From positions 9,231,719 to 9,295,718 of the forward strand of contig OZ029925.1 of the NCBI GenBank assembly GCA_964023275.1: DNA of 64,000 bases. Direction: 5' to 3'. This document shows positions 1 to 10,179 of this stretch, one piece after another (the stretch's first letter is position 1; every line of letters starts with the position of its first letter). A program made the translations under genes and the position numbers. Source of the DNA: Norana najaformis. Lineage: Eukaryota; Annelida; Clitellata; Crassiclitellata; Hormogastridae. The notes under the pieces are model-generated. The model was not told where the DNA came from and ran no database searches. It saw only the letters and a list, made by a program, of their open reading frames with translations.

Positions 1-186
1 AGGACAAAACAGAGAAAGGGACTTAAGGCCACAAGGACAAAACAGAGAAAGGGACTTAAGGCCACAAGGACAAAACAGAGAAAGGGACTTAAGGCCACAA
101 GGACAAAACAGAGAAAGGGACTTAGGCCACAAGGACAAAACAGAGAAAGGGACTTAAGGCCAGAAGAACAAAACAGAGAAAGGGAC
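1..186. repeat. 33-bp minisatellite at the window edge
   Basis: About 5.6 copies of a 33-bp unit beginning AGGACAAAACAGAGAAAGGG and ending in CTTAAGGCCACA. The copies are nearly identical, so the array is young, and it is cut by the left edge of the window. A purine-rich AGGA-type degenerate tract continues to about 305. Confidence 0.95.
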
Positions 187-439
187 AGAAGAACAGACAG
201 ACAGAAGGACAGAGGACCAGAAGGCCAGAAGGAGGGCCAGAGGAAAAGAGGAACAGAAGGAGAGAAGGAAAGAAGGACATAGGAGAGAAGGGTAGAGACA
301 GAGGGCACTGGATAACATAAGGATTGGTGATCGAAGTGTAGAGATGGGCAGCATTTCTACTCTTAATGAAGACATACGACGTCACATTGCGCTTGTTTTC
401 GTAGAAACGCCTGCCTCGTTGGCTGCTTGCTACTCATAA

Positions 440-560
440 GACTTACATAAATCGGTGTCATTCATGTATAGATTGGTGTTGTTGGCATATAGGCCGGTGT
501 TATTCATCAATAGGTCGGTGTCAAATGTATATTGTTTCATGTATAGGTCGGTGTTCTAAG
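440..560. repeat. Degenerate 21-bp tandem repeat
   Basis: About five diverged copies of a roughly 21-bp unit of the form TCGGTGTTATTCATGTATAG. One copy carries a 12-bp insertion. No coding potential is visible. Confidence 0.6.
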
Positions 561-704
561 GTCGCCGCTATTCAATGGTAGCATAAGATCGCTTGAGTCT
601 TCACAGGTATGGTAATATAAGCTTTATGTTGTAAGATATAATTATCGGCAAATATATCTCGTATTCCGATTAAGGCTTAAATTTCGTAGAGGAACAGGGA
701 TTGT

Positions 705-950
705 CATTCATTAAATTCAGTCATTCATTTATTCAATCGTGTGTATTCACAGTTTCATGTTAGCTCATTCATTCGCTCAAAGTTTAATTCACTCATTCAG
801 TCATTCAGCCATTCAGTCAGTTTATCAATCATTCATTCATCCTTTTCAGCTACGTTTGAAGGTTTATTCTTTTAATCAGTTTATTTATTTATTCTGCAAC
901 TTATTCGTTCATTCCTTAAGTTATTCATTCACTCAATCAACCGCGCACTC
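705..950. repeat. Degenerate (ATTC)n / (CAGTCATTC)n tract
   Basis: ATTCATTC and TCAGTCATTC words run through the whole interval with many substitutions. The open frame across it is a by-product of the repeat. Confidence 0.7.
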
Positions 951-2008
951 GATGATTAGGTAAGGCAACGAGGCAGTCTTGCCAAATCAATCAGTCGACA
1001 TGCACGTGAGTCACACGTGATGAATTCTTATAAACGAAAAAATATTGCGCCGGCGTTTTAGCGACACGCCTCATATTGAATCTCAGCGATTGTCTCAAGA
1101 ACCCAGCAGCTTCTAAAGGTCAGGCGATGCTCCTCAGCTTACACGTATCAATCAAATCCACGCAAAAACGGCCAATGTCGTTAAATTTAGCGACCTTCCA
1201 TCGTTGCCGTGGACATGAAACATAGAAAATTGAACAAATACTTCTCGACTCAACGCCAGGAGAGAGAATTGCTTTAGTGGAACCGGCGCATTTCTAGCCT
1301 GCATTTCTGACACCCTTTTATTGAATGGCGAACCTTCACACGTGACCGGAAAAGCAGAGTAATTCCTCTTTATACCTGGTCATTCGGATATATGTAGACT
1401 TACGCCTACATATACATTTATTATATGATTGTTATATACCAAATATGTCTGATACAATATATATATATAGATTAATAGATCGTTAATATAGCGCCACTTT
1501 TGAATTTATATATCTAGTATTGTGTTACAGCGAGATTACGTTAAAATGTGGTTGCGTTCAGTGAGTATTCCAGACTGCGTCATATCAGAATTCATTATAT
1601 AATGAATTGAGTTACAAGAAAGTTCCGGTTTAGATATAAAAATATGTATGTATGTATTTATGTACATTTTGTACAGTCCAGCTGGATTCGTACGCACGGT
1701 CAAACCAGACAGTAGGAGTCTCTAAGGAGAGACGCTGACATTTCGGCCGGTTATGGCCTTCATGGATCGACGTTGATTTGGGCTCATGGGAGATGATTGT
1801 ATGCGATGGGTTTGCCAAAACTGTCTATCGTAATTGCGTGGTTTTTTGCTGATGAACGACTGAAAAGGAAGCTTCGATCGCATGCATCGGTCACATCTGT
1901 CTCTTAAGGACAGCTGTTTTTATGATAGACTTTGCACGTACATGTAATGTAATTATCCTACATAACTATCAGACTGACTACAGACTGTGAACGTAAGGTA
2001 AAATAAGT
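951..2008. other. Gene-free stretch
   Basis: No conserved coding segment or recognisable transposon was seen. A short AT dinucleotide run lies near 1460 and a (GTAT)n run near 1645. Confidence 0.5.
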
Positions 2009-2285
2009 AAGTAAGTAAAGCTCCCATGTCCCATGAGGAACGTAGGATAGGCATTCATTTCCTTTACTTACGCCCTTGAGCCGGCAGTGGACGAATCCCG
2101 AGGTCCTGGACATGGGGCCAGTGCATCACAGGACTTGATATTTACTTCTCAGCTAACAGCGATACCAAATTATACTGCTTGGTGACAGAGGCACGGGTGC
2201 GCAATCAACTTGCCCAGGGTTGTTACACGAAATCGAACCCCCAACCGCGTTGACCAAACGCGTTACCGATAGACCACCGTGGCGC
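2009..2285 (-). mobile_element. tRNA-derived SINE with (TTAC)n tail
   Basis: Read on the minus strand, the head near 2285 starts GCGCCACGGTGGTCTATCGG. It has an A-box-like TGGTCTATCGG and, about 35 bases later, a B-box-like GGTTCGATTTC. The body runs about 270 bp and ends in a (CTTA)n tail near 2010. This is the classic layout of an RNA polymerase III SINE. The tRNA-like head is clear. The family name is not known. Confidence 0.75.
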
Positions 2286-2289
2286 AAAC

Positions 2290-3275
2290 AAGGTAAAGTA
2301 AGAAGCCTACAATAGTAATCAGAGGCTTACGGATTTAAGGTTCCGGACAGCGTTGTCAAATCTCGTGCAATCAGTCTAATTGGTATCCATCCAAAATGAG
2401 TAATAATAATTTTCTGGGAAGTTGTTGTGCAGCAAGGCAGATCAAGATGTAACTTAAATCAAGGGACTGTGAGATGCCGTTTAAGGTGAAGCTATAGAGA
2501 AATCAACAACATGTATTACTCGTGAGTTCTGAAGTTAGACTGTCCTAGATAATATGGGCAAACCACAGTCATGCCATTTGGTAAGTTACGATGAAAGATA
2601 GGATTGCAGATAAACAGTTCTTCTGCATCAGCAGCCTTTCAAAAATCCTCAATAAAAAGCATAAATGCAACTACCATAAGAGCAGTCAAAGGCAGGGGAG
2701 GCGAGTAAACCCATCTCAACGCGAGCATTGGAATCCCTACCTCCAGCCTCCCCGCTGGGGTTTTCTGGTTGGGTAGCCGGCGGTCAGCTGACCTGTCTTG
2801 GAACCATAGTTTAAATTTAGCTCACACTTGTCTGTGTACTCTGTTTTGTTACATCAATCACCTCGATATGAAGGAGTCATTAAATAGACGTCATCGGTTA
2901 AATCAGTAATCGAAGAAACACCCGATATTTCTTGACGTATTGCATCTCCTATGTCGCATAAATCACCAGCATCACTTGGGCTACCTTAGACAGCGCATCT
3001 GATTAGTTTCTCTTGAAAGGAGGCTGTAGAAATTTACGATTACAATTATTCTGCATTCATAAGTGAAGTAAAATTGCAGTAAAAGGACTGCATAGAAAGC
3101 CAGAGTCAATTCATCACTTTGCCACTACAAAATGGTAACAGGAACTTAATCATTTTCAGTGTAAAATAATTGTCAAACTAACATGGTTGGTTAAATTGAA
3201 ACCACCTGAAAAAATGTGACATCGTGAATGAGGCATTTCAGTATTCAACAGGACTTCGACGGGTTTGGATTGCCC
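2290..3275. other. Gene-free stretch with a SINE 3' end
   Basis: No gene was recognised. Positions about 3000-3050 match the 3' end of SINE-like elements elsewhere in the window (TTTCTCTTGAAAGGAGGCTG followed by an ATTACGATTACA-type tail). Confidence 0.45.
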
Positions 3276-3278
3276 TGA

Positions 3279-3346
3279 TAATAATAATAATAAGAAGAAG
3301 AAGAAGAAGAAGAGGAGGAGGAGGAAGAAGAAGAAGAAGAAGAAGA
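3279..3346. repeat. Compound trinucleotide microsatellite (ATA)n(AGA)n(GAG)n
   Basis: Runs of ATA, then AGA/GAA, GAG and GAA triplets. All frames stay open because of the triplet period, which produces spurious Arg-, Ser- or Leu-rich peptides. Confidence 0.95.
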
Positions 3347-3943
3347 TTTATAGACCGCCGTAGTACGGCCGAGGCCGAGAAAAGGGCGCTGTACATGTAC
3401 AGTTTTTCGCTGACTGCAGCCACATGCAGCGCAAGTGTCGCATATACTTTGTAAAAATACCAGAAAGCCTAACTGTGCACTGTGTGATATCATCAGCGAT
3501 CAAACTTGTCTAGGATTCAGTGAAAGGTTATGTTATTCTATGTATGTGTATATGTATATATATATATATGTATTAACCAATATAGTTATTTACACTACAA
3601 ATATTTAGAAATGAAGAACTGAAGCAGTCTTTTGACATGAAGAATAATTTGCCGGATAAAGTCGTCGTTCAACGAAGATTCCGATGCTGTCGTCATATGG
3701 AAAGAATGTCATTTGAGCGAATTCCAGACAATGCATAACAGAAAGATTCAAAGGAAGAGAAACGAAAGAAGATCACGACTATGTACGCGGTACAGACAAT
3801 ATAAACAAGGATATAACAAGTTGTGGACCAAACTTGAGAAAAGCATTGGGCTTGACAAATGATCAAAAAGAATAGAGATTATTCTGTACACATCACTGTC
3901 AACTGATTGGCGCCAGCATACGATTTGGCAGAGATAGGTGCGA

Positions 3944-3945
<2 letters not shown>

Positions 3946-3994
<49 letters not shown>

Positions 3995-3996
3995 CT
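3946..3996. repeat. (GAT)n microsatellite
   Basis: About 16 uninterrupted GAT triplets, then a mixed GAT/TAT tail to about 4020. It lies just beyond the putative polyadenylation site of the short exon at 4101-4277. Confidence 0.95.
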
Positions 3997-4078
3997 GATG
4001 ATTATGATGATTATGATAATGAATTGTTTATTATATTGATTGCATTTATTAGAGTCCTTAGGGTTGTTACTTTTGTAT

Positions 4079-4084
4079 TTTATT
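4079..4084 (-). promoter_or_regulatory. Candidate polyadenylation signal
   Basis: AATAAA on the minus strand, 16 bases past the stop of the short ORF at 4101-4277. It supports that ORF being a transcript end, but a six-base motif is common in AT-rich DNA. Confidence 0.3.
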
Positions 4085-4100
4085 TGTGATATGTAAGAAC

Positions 4101-4277
4101 TCACGTTTCATTGTTTCCAGTGAAGGACTTGGTGCCACAAAGGGGGCGTTTGGTGTTGCGCTCCTGGCTCTGGCCCATGAGCCTTACCATGTCGTTGGAT
4201 TCGCTGAGGGTGACTGCTGTGCGGCGGTAGTAGAGTTGACGAAGAGCATGAGGGGTTGCAATTCTATAGTCATCCAT
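4101..4277 (-). CDS. Putative short terminal exon or 58-residue ORF
   Basis: On the minus strand an ATG at 4277 opens a 58-codon frame ending in TGA at 4101-4103. The peptide starts MDDYRIATPHALRQLYYRRT and has ordinary residue composition, unlike the repeat-driven frames nearby. The segment is visibly more GC-rich than its flanks. A canonical AATAAA (plus-strand 4079-4084) lies 16 bases after the stop. An acceptor-like TCTCAG sits just upstream of the ATG, so this could be the last exon of a gene whose other exons were not found. An in-frame TGA lies about eight codons before the ATG. I do not recognise the protein, and it may be a chance frame or a retroelement end. Confidence 0.3.
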   Translation of the reverse strand: MDDYRIATPHALRQLYYRRTAVTLSESNDMVRLMGQSQERNTKRPLCGTKSFTGNNET

Positions 4278-4329
4278 TTTTCTGAGACTTTTAGCAGATC
4301 ACGAAGTATTTCTATTTAAGAAGCAGTGA

Positions 4330-4560
4330 GCTTTTCGCTTAAAAGAATGCCGCTTTTCACTTCAAAGAAGGCCGACAAATCGTCGAATTTTCCAATTGAA
4401 GAAAATGTTACAAACGGAGTACTTTCACTTCAAAGACAGCCGCTTTTGACTCCAAACAATGCTGATCAATCTCGGAGTTTCCTTATTTAAGTAAGCGCTT
4501 CAAGCGGAATGCCTTTCGCGGTAAAGACTGCCGCTGCAAGGATGTTCTCACTCCTTAGAA
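4330..4560. repeat. Degenerate tandem repeat with GCCGCTTTTCACTTCAAAG words
   Basis: Three diverged units share a GCCGCTTTT(C/G)AC segment followed by CAAAGAA(G)GCCGA. The copies are old and contain indels. No coding function is apparent. Confidence 0.45.
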
Positions 4561-4854
4561 CCCAGCTTTCTTAAGGTACCGATTCACTGAACACCGCAAT
4601 CGTCAGATGTGTTGTAGTATCTGTGATGTTATCTGATCACTTGCTGGTAGTTGATCTAAGTAACGAAGATCAGTTATTCTCCTATTGAAAACTGATGTAA
4701 TAACTACCGTAGATGAGAGTCCTCATTCATTCACTCATTCACATTATGATTAGATGAATATGTTAGTAATTCCGTTGTCATCACTGAAAGATTATACAGT
4801 TGAAAAGGTCAGTCAGTCATTAAGCTACTCGATCAGTAAGGTTCCTATAACATT

Positions 4855-5040
4855 ATTTCTATTACTGTATTTATTAAGCGCCGCTATCTAATGGCAGAGC
4901 ATCAATCGATGGTACTGCATGAAGATTGTGCCTGAAGGACTTGCTCAAGGTCCCCACACAGAAACTGTTGCCAGGGAGGCCCGAATATTCCGCGTTACAA
5001 GGTCAACGCTCAAATCAATCAGCTACCGCTTCTCAAAGTT
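4855..5040 (-). mobile_element. SINE-like dispersed repeat R4, copy 1
   Basis: This shares about 180 bp with 32250-32440. Common blocks are TGTATTTATT(T/A)AGCGCC, GCATCA(A/G)TCGATGG and GAAGGACTTGCTCAAGGTCC. Read on the minus strand it ends in GGCGCTTAATAAATACAG, the GCGCTATATAAAT-type 3' end common to many invertebrate SINEs and LINEs. The pair shows an interspersed repeat. Whether it is a SINE or a LINE tail is inference. Confidence 0.6.
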
Positions 5041-5045
5041 GCATA

Positions 5046-6095
5046 GTGGTGTGTCTGTTCTTAGTGTAAACTCGTCTGCTAAGGTGAACGAGACGAGTTA
5101 ATGGCGGGCATGTGGCCGTCGTAAATACCTAACGAAGGTAATAAGTCTTTCCTCACTCCAAGCGTTCAATTGGCGGTGTTGCTGAATCCCTAAAGTGATC
5201 ATTTGCTATCCGTTACACATCGTTTCTCCCCTCTGACTTACACCTATGAGTAGAGAAATTGTAGCACAATGCCTATAATACAAACAGTTTATAACTACTC
5301 TGTAACTACTCTTAGTTTAAATTGTCGTAGCAACAATTACAATTTAAATAAAATTCTTTGACTGCGCTTTAACCACTAGACAGCTTATGTTGGTATAATT
5401 ACACTTTTTCTGACCACATTTCTTTCGACATCGTTCACAGCCAGTGTATGAAGATCTATTTCCAACATTTGTAAACAATGAAGGTAAACACATCCGTATC
5501 GTAACGTAATGTTGATTTTCAGCGATCTTATTCTCGATCAGCGCTTTCGCTCGCGCTGTGATTCAAATACGTAACGCATTACTTTTAAGTCGCTCCATTT
5601 TAACAAATTGCGATCGATTTTTTAAACAGTAGCATCGTTTGAGCTACGTTAATGAAAACTCGACATGTCGTTTTCGGCCACGGCCAAGCTGCGACTCCAG
5701 AAAAGATCCCTACGTAAACTGCTATCGTGGGCCACCGTGGGCTCGTCGTATAGGCGGATCGAACTTAATTCCACCGGGCTTCGCTGTTCCACTTAACCGC
5801 TCGACACAAATCAAATTCGACACCGTCTGGTAATGTGTACAGACCGTCTGCCTTCTGTCTTTCTGTGTCGACCGCACACGCAATCTTATTCCGACGAATA
5901 TGCCTCGAGGCGACCGGCTCTTATGGTCATAGTTCTGCACGGACTTCGCGGTTTTTTGTCGTAGAGATGCAACTCGAAGCATCGCATGTGGTCATGTAGT
6001 TCTCGTCTGCTCGCTGTGCGGCGGCCAATTTCATAGGTGCGCTGCTCGCCCTTTGCTGCTCTTGTATCATGCATGTACAGCGCAGTGGAGCATGC
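5046..6095. other. Gene-free stretch, partly GC-rich
   Basis: No recognisable gene. The part 5640-6070 is more GC-rich than its surroundings and keeps moderately long frames open on both strands, but no conserved motif, splice structure or repeat was seen. Confidence 0.4.
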
Positions 6096-6097
6096 CT

Positions 6098-6380
6098 TTT
6101 TGTCTGTATTTATCCCTGCCTCTGTGTATGTCTGTCTGTCTGTTTGTATGTATGCCTGCCTATACGTTTGTATGTCTGTCTGCCTCTCTGTCTGGCTGTA
6201 TCTCTATCTCGTCTAACTGTCTGTCTGCCTGCCTCGGTGTCCTTCTGTCTTTCTGTTTGACTATCTGTCTGTCTCTTCGTATTTCAATCTATCTATGTGT
6301 CTTTGTGTCTGCTGATTAAGTCTTTCTGTCAGTCTGCCTACCTGTCTGTCGCTTGGTAGGTCTAGCTGCCTGCCTGCCTG
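6098..6380. repeat. Degenerate (TCTG)n tract
   Basis: TCTG, TGTCTGCC and TGCCTGCC words with frequent substitutions. The tetranucleotide period gives Cys/Leu/Ser-rich spurious frames. Confidence 0.85.
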
Positions 6381-6671
6381 TCTGTCCAGCGACGAGGCTT
6401 ACTTGTGAAATTTAACCCTGGCGGCCATATGCATGTCAATACTGCTGGCGACCTAAGCCATGCACTGTATCGCACTCGTTGCTTCGGCAATCGACAGGCG
6501 CTAAATCGCTGCTTCCTCTGGTTGCAACACCCCATTTATATAGCGCCTGTCTTCAGAAGATAGATCCACGTGCTGTACGCTTGTGTTGAGTCCAGAACAC
6601 TTTGACACAACGTGTCTGGTAATGACAATCCACCTTTATTATAAGAAAGCCACAGTTGCAGAGTGACACAG

Positions 6672-6800
6672 TGGATGGATGGATGGATGGATGGATGGAT
6701 TGATTGATGGATGGATGGATGGATGGATGGTTGGATGGATGGATGAATGGATGGATGGACGGAAGGACTTATGGATTGATGGATGAATGGATTTATGGAA
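6672..6800. repeat. (GGAT)n microsatellite
   Basis: Long run of GGAT/TGGA tetranucleotides with a few GATT variants, decaying to GAATGGAC words by about 6850. Confidence 0.95.
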
Positions 6801-7186
6801 CAATGGACGGTTGAACAAAAGAACGAATGGACGAAAGAGCAAAAGAACGAATGAGTTTCAAAATTTGATTTTTTTTAGTAGACGAAACACATACAGGGAC
6901 ACTGGATTCTTAAGTATGCATGCACCACCACGGAACAGTTCTCACATCACGTACAGAGGACATTTGAGAGACTTTAAAGGAGCTACATAAATGAACAGCT
7001 CGCTAGATTACATTAGATGTCGCTCACTGCAAGCATCGAATTGTTGATGAACACCCGACATCTCCGAAGCCTCGCCGAGTTGACGAAACCGAACTCCACA
7101 TGCACCTTACCATTTACCTTCAGTCATATGACTCTGTTCTGCAGGTCGAAGAAATCCATGTAAGCCACTGTCACCACACGCATACT

Positions 7187-7191
7187 TCATA

Positions 7192-7227
<36 letters not shown>

Positions 7228-7228
7228 A
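7187..7228. repeat. (AT)n microsatellite flanking the palindrome
   Basis: About 20 AT dinucleotides with one TAC interruption. It abuts a direct duplication of AAGAAAGATATACCTC and the left arm of the palindrome. Confidence 0.95.
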
Positions 7229-7241
7229 AGAAAGATATACC

Positions 7242-7497
7242 TCAAAAGAAAGATATACCTCATGTAACCTGCATAATATGACACGTTATATCGATATGAA
7301 CATATTATATCTATAAACACACAGCATGACAATATGTACAGTGTTGTACCCGTTATGAATATATATATATATTCATAACGGGTACAACACTGTAACACTG
7401 TACATATTGTCATGCTGTGTGTACATAGATATAATATGTTCATATCGATATAACGTGTCATATTATGCAGGTTACATGAGGTATATCTTTCTTTTGA
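7242..7497. repeat. Near-perfect 256-bp palindrome
   Basis: The left arm begins TCAAAAGAAAGATATACCTC at 7242 and its reverse complement ends at 7497. The centre is an AT run at about 7369. The arms match through CATGTAACCTGCATAATATG, the ATCGATATGAACATATTATA block and ATATTCATAACGGGTACAAC. The only differences seen are an 8-bp TAACACTG insertion in the right arm and a two-base change near 7312. RNA or single-stranded DNA would form a hairpin of about 120 bp. It could be a foldback MITE or a recent inverted duplication. No transposase or clear target duplication is present. Confidence 0.95.
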
Positions 7498-7824
7498 CAT
7501 AGATATAACGCATCGTGCTAAAAACAGAATACGTATGTTTAGATATCTATGGTGGTATGGATACACATTCATATGCATATAATATTGTACATACATATAA
7601 AGTCCGCATCATTATTGATATATATTATACGTATGTATTGTATATGTATATTTCGAGATTGTGTTACAGTTTGTCGCTTCATGTGATGACGGACACTGCA
7701 TCGCCTCTTTCACCTGATCTGGCATGCAGAAAGCGAGAAACTCACCTGCCAATTAGGAAAAAGCTGAAGCCTGCGTTCGGCTCTTCGAAAGCTTTAAATG
7801 TATTCGATACAGGCATCTAATATG

Positions 7825-7826
7825 TA

Positions 7827-7865
<39 letters not shown>

Positions 7866-7895
7866 AGGTGTGTGTGTGTAGATGTGTGTGTGTAC
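7825..7895. repeat. (AT)n / (GT)n compound microsatellite
   Basis: TATATATGTATAT-type run turning into TGTGTGTAGGTGTGTGTG repeats. Confidence 0.9.
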
Positions 7896-7992
7896 ATCAA
7901 AGACGTATAGGTGCACATAATGTGTAGTCTACATTATATGCCTGAACATAGACGGCTTTGGCACGGTGCAAATAACCAAGAAAACAAGCCTT

Positions 7993-8066
7993 ATTAGTAA
8001 ATTATTATTAGTAAATTATTATTAGTAAATTATTATTAGTAAATTATTATTAGTAAATTATTGTCA
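7993..8066. repeat. 14-bp minisatellite
   Basis: Five near-identical copies of AGTAAATTATTATT, the last one altered to ATTGTCAGTAG. Confidence 0.9.
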
Positions 8067-8119
8067 GTAGCCTAAATGTGCTGTGTGTAAAATGTTATTT
8101 ATCTTTCATTTGTTGCTGA

Positions 8120-8300
8120 CGGTTGTATGTATGTATGTATGTACGTATGCATGTATGTATGTATGCATGTATGTATGTATGCATGTATGTATGTATGTAT
8201 CTGGCTATTTATATAGCGCATTTTAAGAACCTCACGAACGCGCTAAAACATGGCAATTTATAACAGTTAAAAATTGCACGATATAGCCATGTTGGGTGTA
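8120..8300 (-). mobile_element. Retroelement 3' end with expanded (ATAC)n tail
   Basis: Read on the minus strand, GTTCTTAAAATGCGCTATAT leads into AAATAGCCAGATAC and then (ATAC)n. The plus-strand form ATCTGGCTATTTATATAGCG recurs almost exactly at 59755-59775. The tetranucleotide run at 8126-8200 is therefore the tail of a SINE or LINE 3' end, not an isolated microsatellite. Confidence 0.65.
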
Positions 8301-8324
8301 ACACGCCTAGTGGCGCCACCTTTT

Positions 8325-8396
8325 TAGCGCCTTTGAGCAGTTTCTCTTGAAGAGGCGCTATACAAATTCCAATTACAATCACAATTACAATTACTA
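8325..8396 (+). mobile_element. Retroelement 3' end with (AATTAC)n tail
   Basis: TCTTGAAGAGGCGCTATACA followed by AATTCC and then AATTACA-type repeats. This is the GCGCTATA(T/C)AAAT terminus shared by several elements in the window, with a different hexamer tail. Confidence 0.55.
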
Positions 8397-8571
8397 CACA
8401 TCAAAAAAGTTTGATATGGGCCTACGTTATCATTAATATTTTCTTTTTATTCCATGGTAAATATCCCAAAATTACGTTAAATTAGAAGAAAATTATGTTA
8501 GACATACTCCTTTGACCTGGATTCTGATTTCCAGCTCGATAAAATTGTGTCGGACATTTTCTTTGGCAGCG

Positions 8572-8650
8572 TCGTCGTCATCATCATGATCATCATCTTC
8601 ATCAGCATCATTATCATCACCATTGTCATTCATTCATTTATTCAGTAAAT
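8572..8650. repeat. Imperfect (CAT)n and (ATTC)n
   Basis: Trinucleotide CAT/CATCAT words followed by CATTCATTCATT. Confidence 0.8.
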
Positions 8651-9237
8651 CTGACATACCTACTCAAAGAGGCTCACATATAACTACGTTGACAATAATC
8701 TTACAGGACACGTAAGTGAGGCATGAATATGTTGACCGAAATCTAGTAGGACATTTTAGTAAGGCATGGCATAACGATATTGAATGAAATCAGACAGCTA
8801 CATCTGACTAACTGGCTGATGCTGTGGCGCTCTTGTGAAGCACAAGTAATGCTACAGATAATGCATAAGTGGACGAGGCTTCAACAGAGATGGCATCCTG
8901 TCCAAAGTGCTATTCATCGCAATGACCAGAAAGTCAACATTGATCGTTGGTTTCATATGAGAAGCCGTCGGCTTCATAATCGACTCTCGCTTTTGTCCAG
9001 ATTTTGTCGAGAAAAAGCATCTAATGTACGATTTCAAGGCCTAGGTCGTCACGTTGAAGATGTTGATGGCACTATACAGACCTCAAATATATCTTCATGT
9101 ATGCATCCATCCATCCATACATACGCTCATATGGTTCCATGGGTTTGGATGTTTTGGTGGCTCTGGGTGGATGGGTGTGTGGACCGAAGGACACACCGAC
9201 AGAAGATAAAACAAAAAACAGAAGAAAGAGTACGAGA

Positions 9238-9388
9238 CAATGGCGGATCCAGGATTGCTTGCGTGGGGGCAAGGGCATTACCGGAGGGGTGCCACATTCT
9301 GGCAGTCTACCAAGAACGGATCTGGTCTGAAGGGCGCCGGCATATAACAAAGAGGAGTGCGGGGCGCCTATAGCTAAATCCGCCATTG
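9238..9388. mobile_element. Short MITE with 11-bp terminal inverted repeats
   Basis: The element starts CAATGGCGGAT at 9238 and ends ATCCGCCATTG at 9388, a perfect 11-bp terminal inverted repeat around a 151-bp body. The subterminal regions are rich in GGGG and GCGCC. The CAATGGCGGATCCAGG-type terminus resembles non-autonomous hAT-like elements known from many animals. No clear 8-bp target duplication is visible, and there is no internal coding sequence. Confidence 0.7.
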
Positions 9389-9934
9389 GATAAAGAGGAA
9401 TGGAGAAGAGAGGATGAAAGAACGAAGAAACAAAAAAGAAAAGCAGAGATGAAGAACTAGATATGTTAACTTCTGTGCAGCTAGTGCGCAGTATAAGCGC
9501 CTCGCTTCAAGACTGCTATAAGATCGCCATACTCGGTGATTACACAGCCTTAATACTGCGATTAATCTCCATTACACTGTCTCAGCTTGCTTATAACTGC
9601 CCTGCGAACTTGGCTCGAGGGTCTTCTTTCTTGTCCGTCTGCAATTAAACCCTGACTCAATGTCGTCATATTGAAAATTTATTTCTCCCTCGAGGCTCGA
9701 TCTGTCAATAAAACGGTGCCTGGCAGCAACGGCGCTCGTTGGATTCCCTTAATAGATCAAGGATGTGGTCTGTCTTAACTTCTAAGGTAGTCCAATGTAA
9801 TATAACGTTTAGTGTTGTGTAGTCACTCCAGACCAGTTCAGTTACAATCCTACCCAATCTAGTCTAATTCAATTCTACTTTAGAACGGAAACTAAATTAC
9901 ATTACATTTATATCATACAACGTCTCTCTTTCTC

Positions 9935-10175
9935 TCTCCTTCTAGCTGGAATTAATCCCTCCTGGGAAGGAGTCTGCCACACGAATCCTTTCCACTTGTT
10001 TCTGTTTCCAGTGTCCGCCTTCTTTAATTTGAGTAGTTAGAGGTTCTGTTAGATCATGTCCCTCCATCTCTTCCTCTGTCTTCCCCGATTGCGGCGTCCA
10101 TGAATTTCTGCCTTCATATTTCTTTTGATGTTGCTTTCTTCTTCCGCACGCTCCACATGACCATACATTCTAAGT
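9935..10175 (-). pseudogene. Non-LTR retrotransposon relic (C-terminal end of reverse transcriptase ORF)
   Basis: On the minus strand from 10175 one frame reads LRMYGHVERAEEESNIKRN, then a basic GRRNRGRQRKRWRDMI block, then a stop. The order is W/YGH-(V/L)-x-R, then G-R-R-x-R-G-R-x-(R/K)-(K/R)-R-W, then D. This is the familiar C-terminal tail of endonuclease/reverse-transcriptase proteins of non-LTR elements, which removes the possibility of an unrelated host gene. Only the last 40-80 residues remain, without a catalytic palm, so the copy is dead. A second relic of the same general type lies at 36795-37205. Confidence 0.7.
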
Positions 10176-10179
10176 CTGG

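Noticed and set aside
8780-9373. 197-codon plus-strand frame
   Set aside because: It starts without an ATG, runs through a (CATC)n tract and the 9238-9388 MITE, and has no conserved motif.
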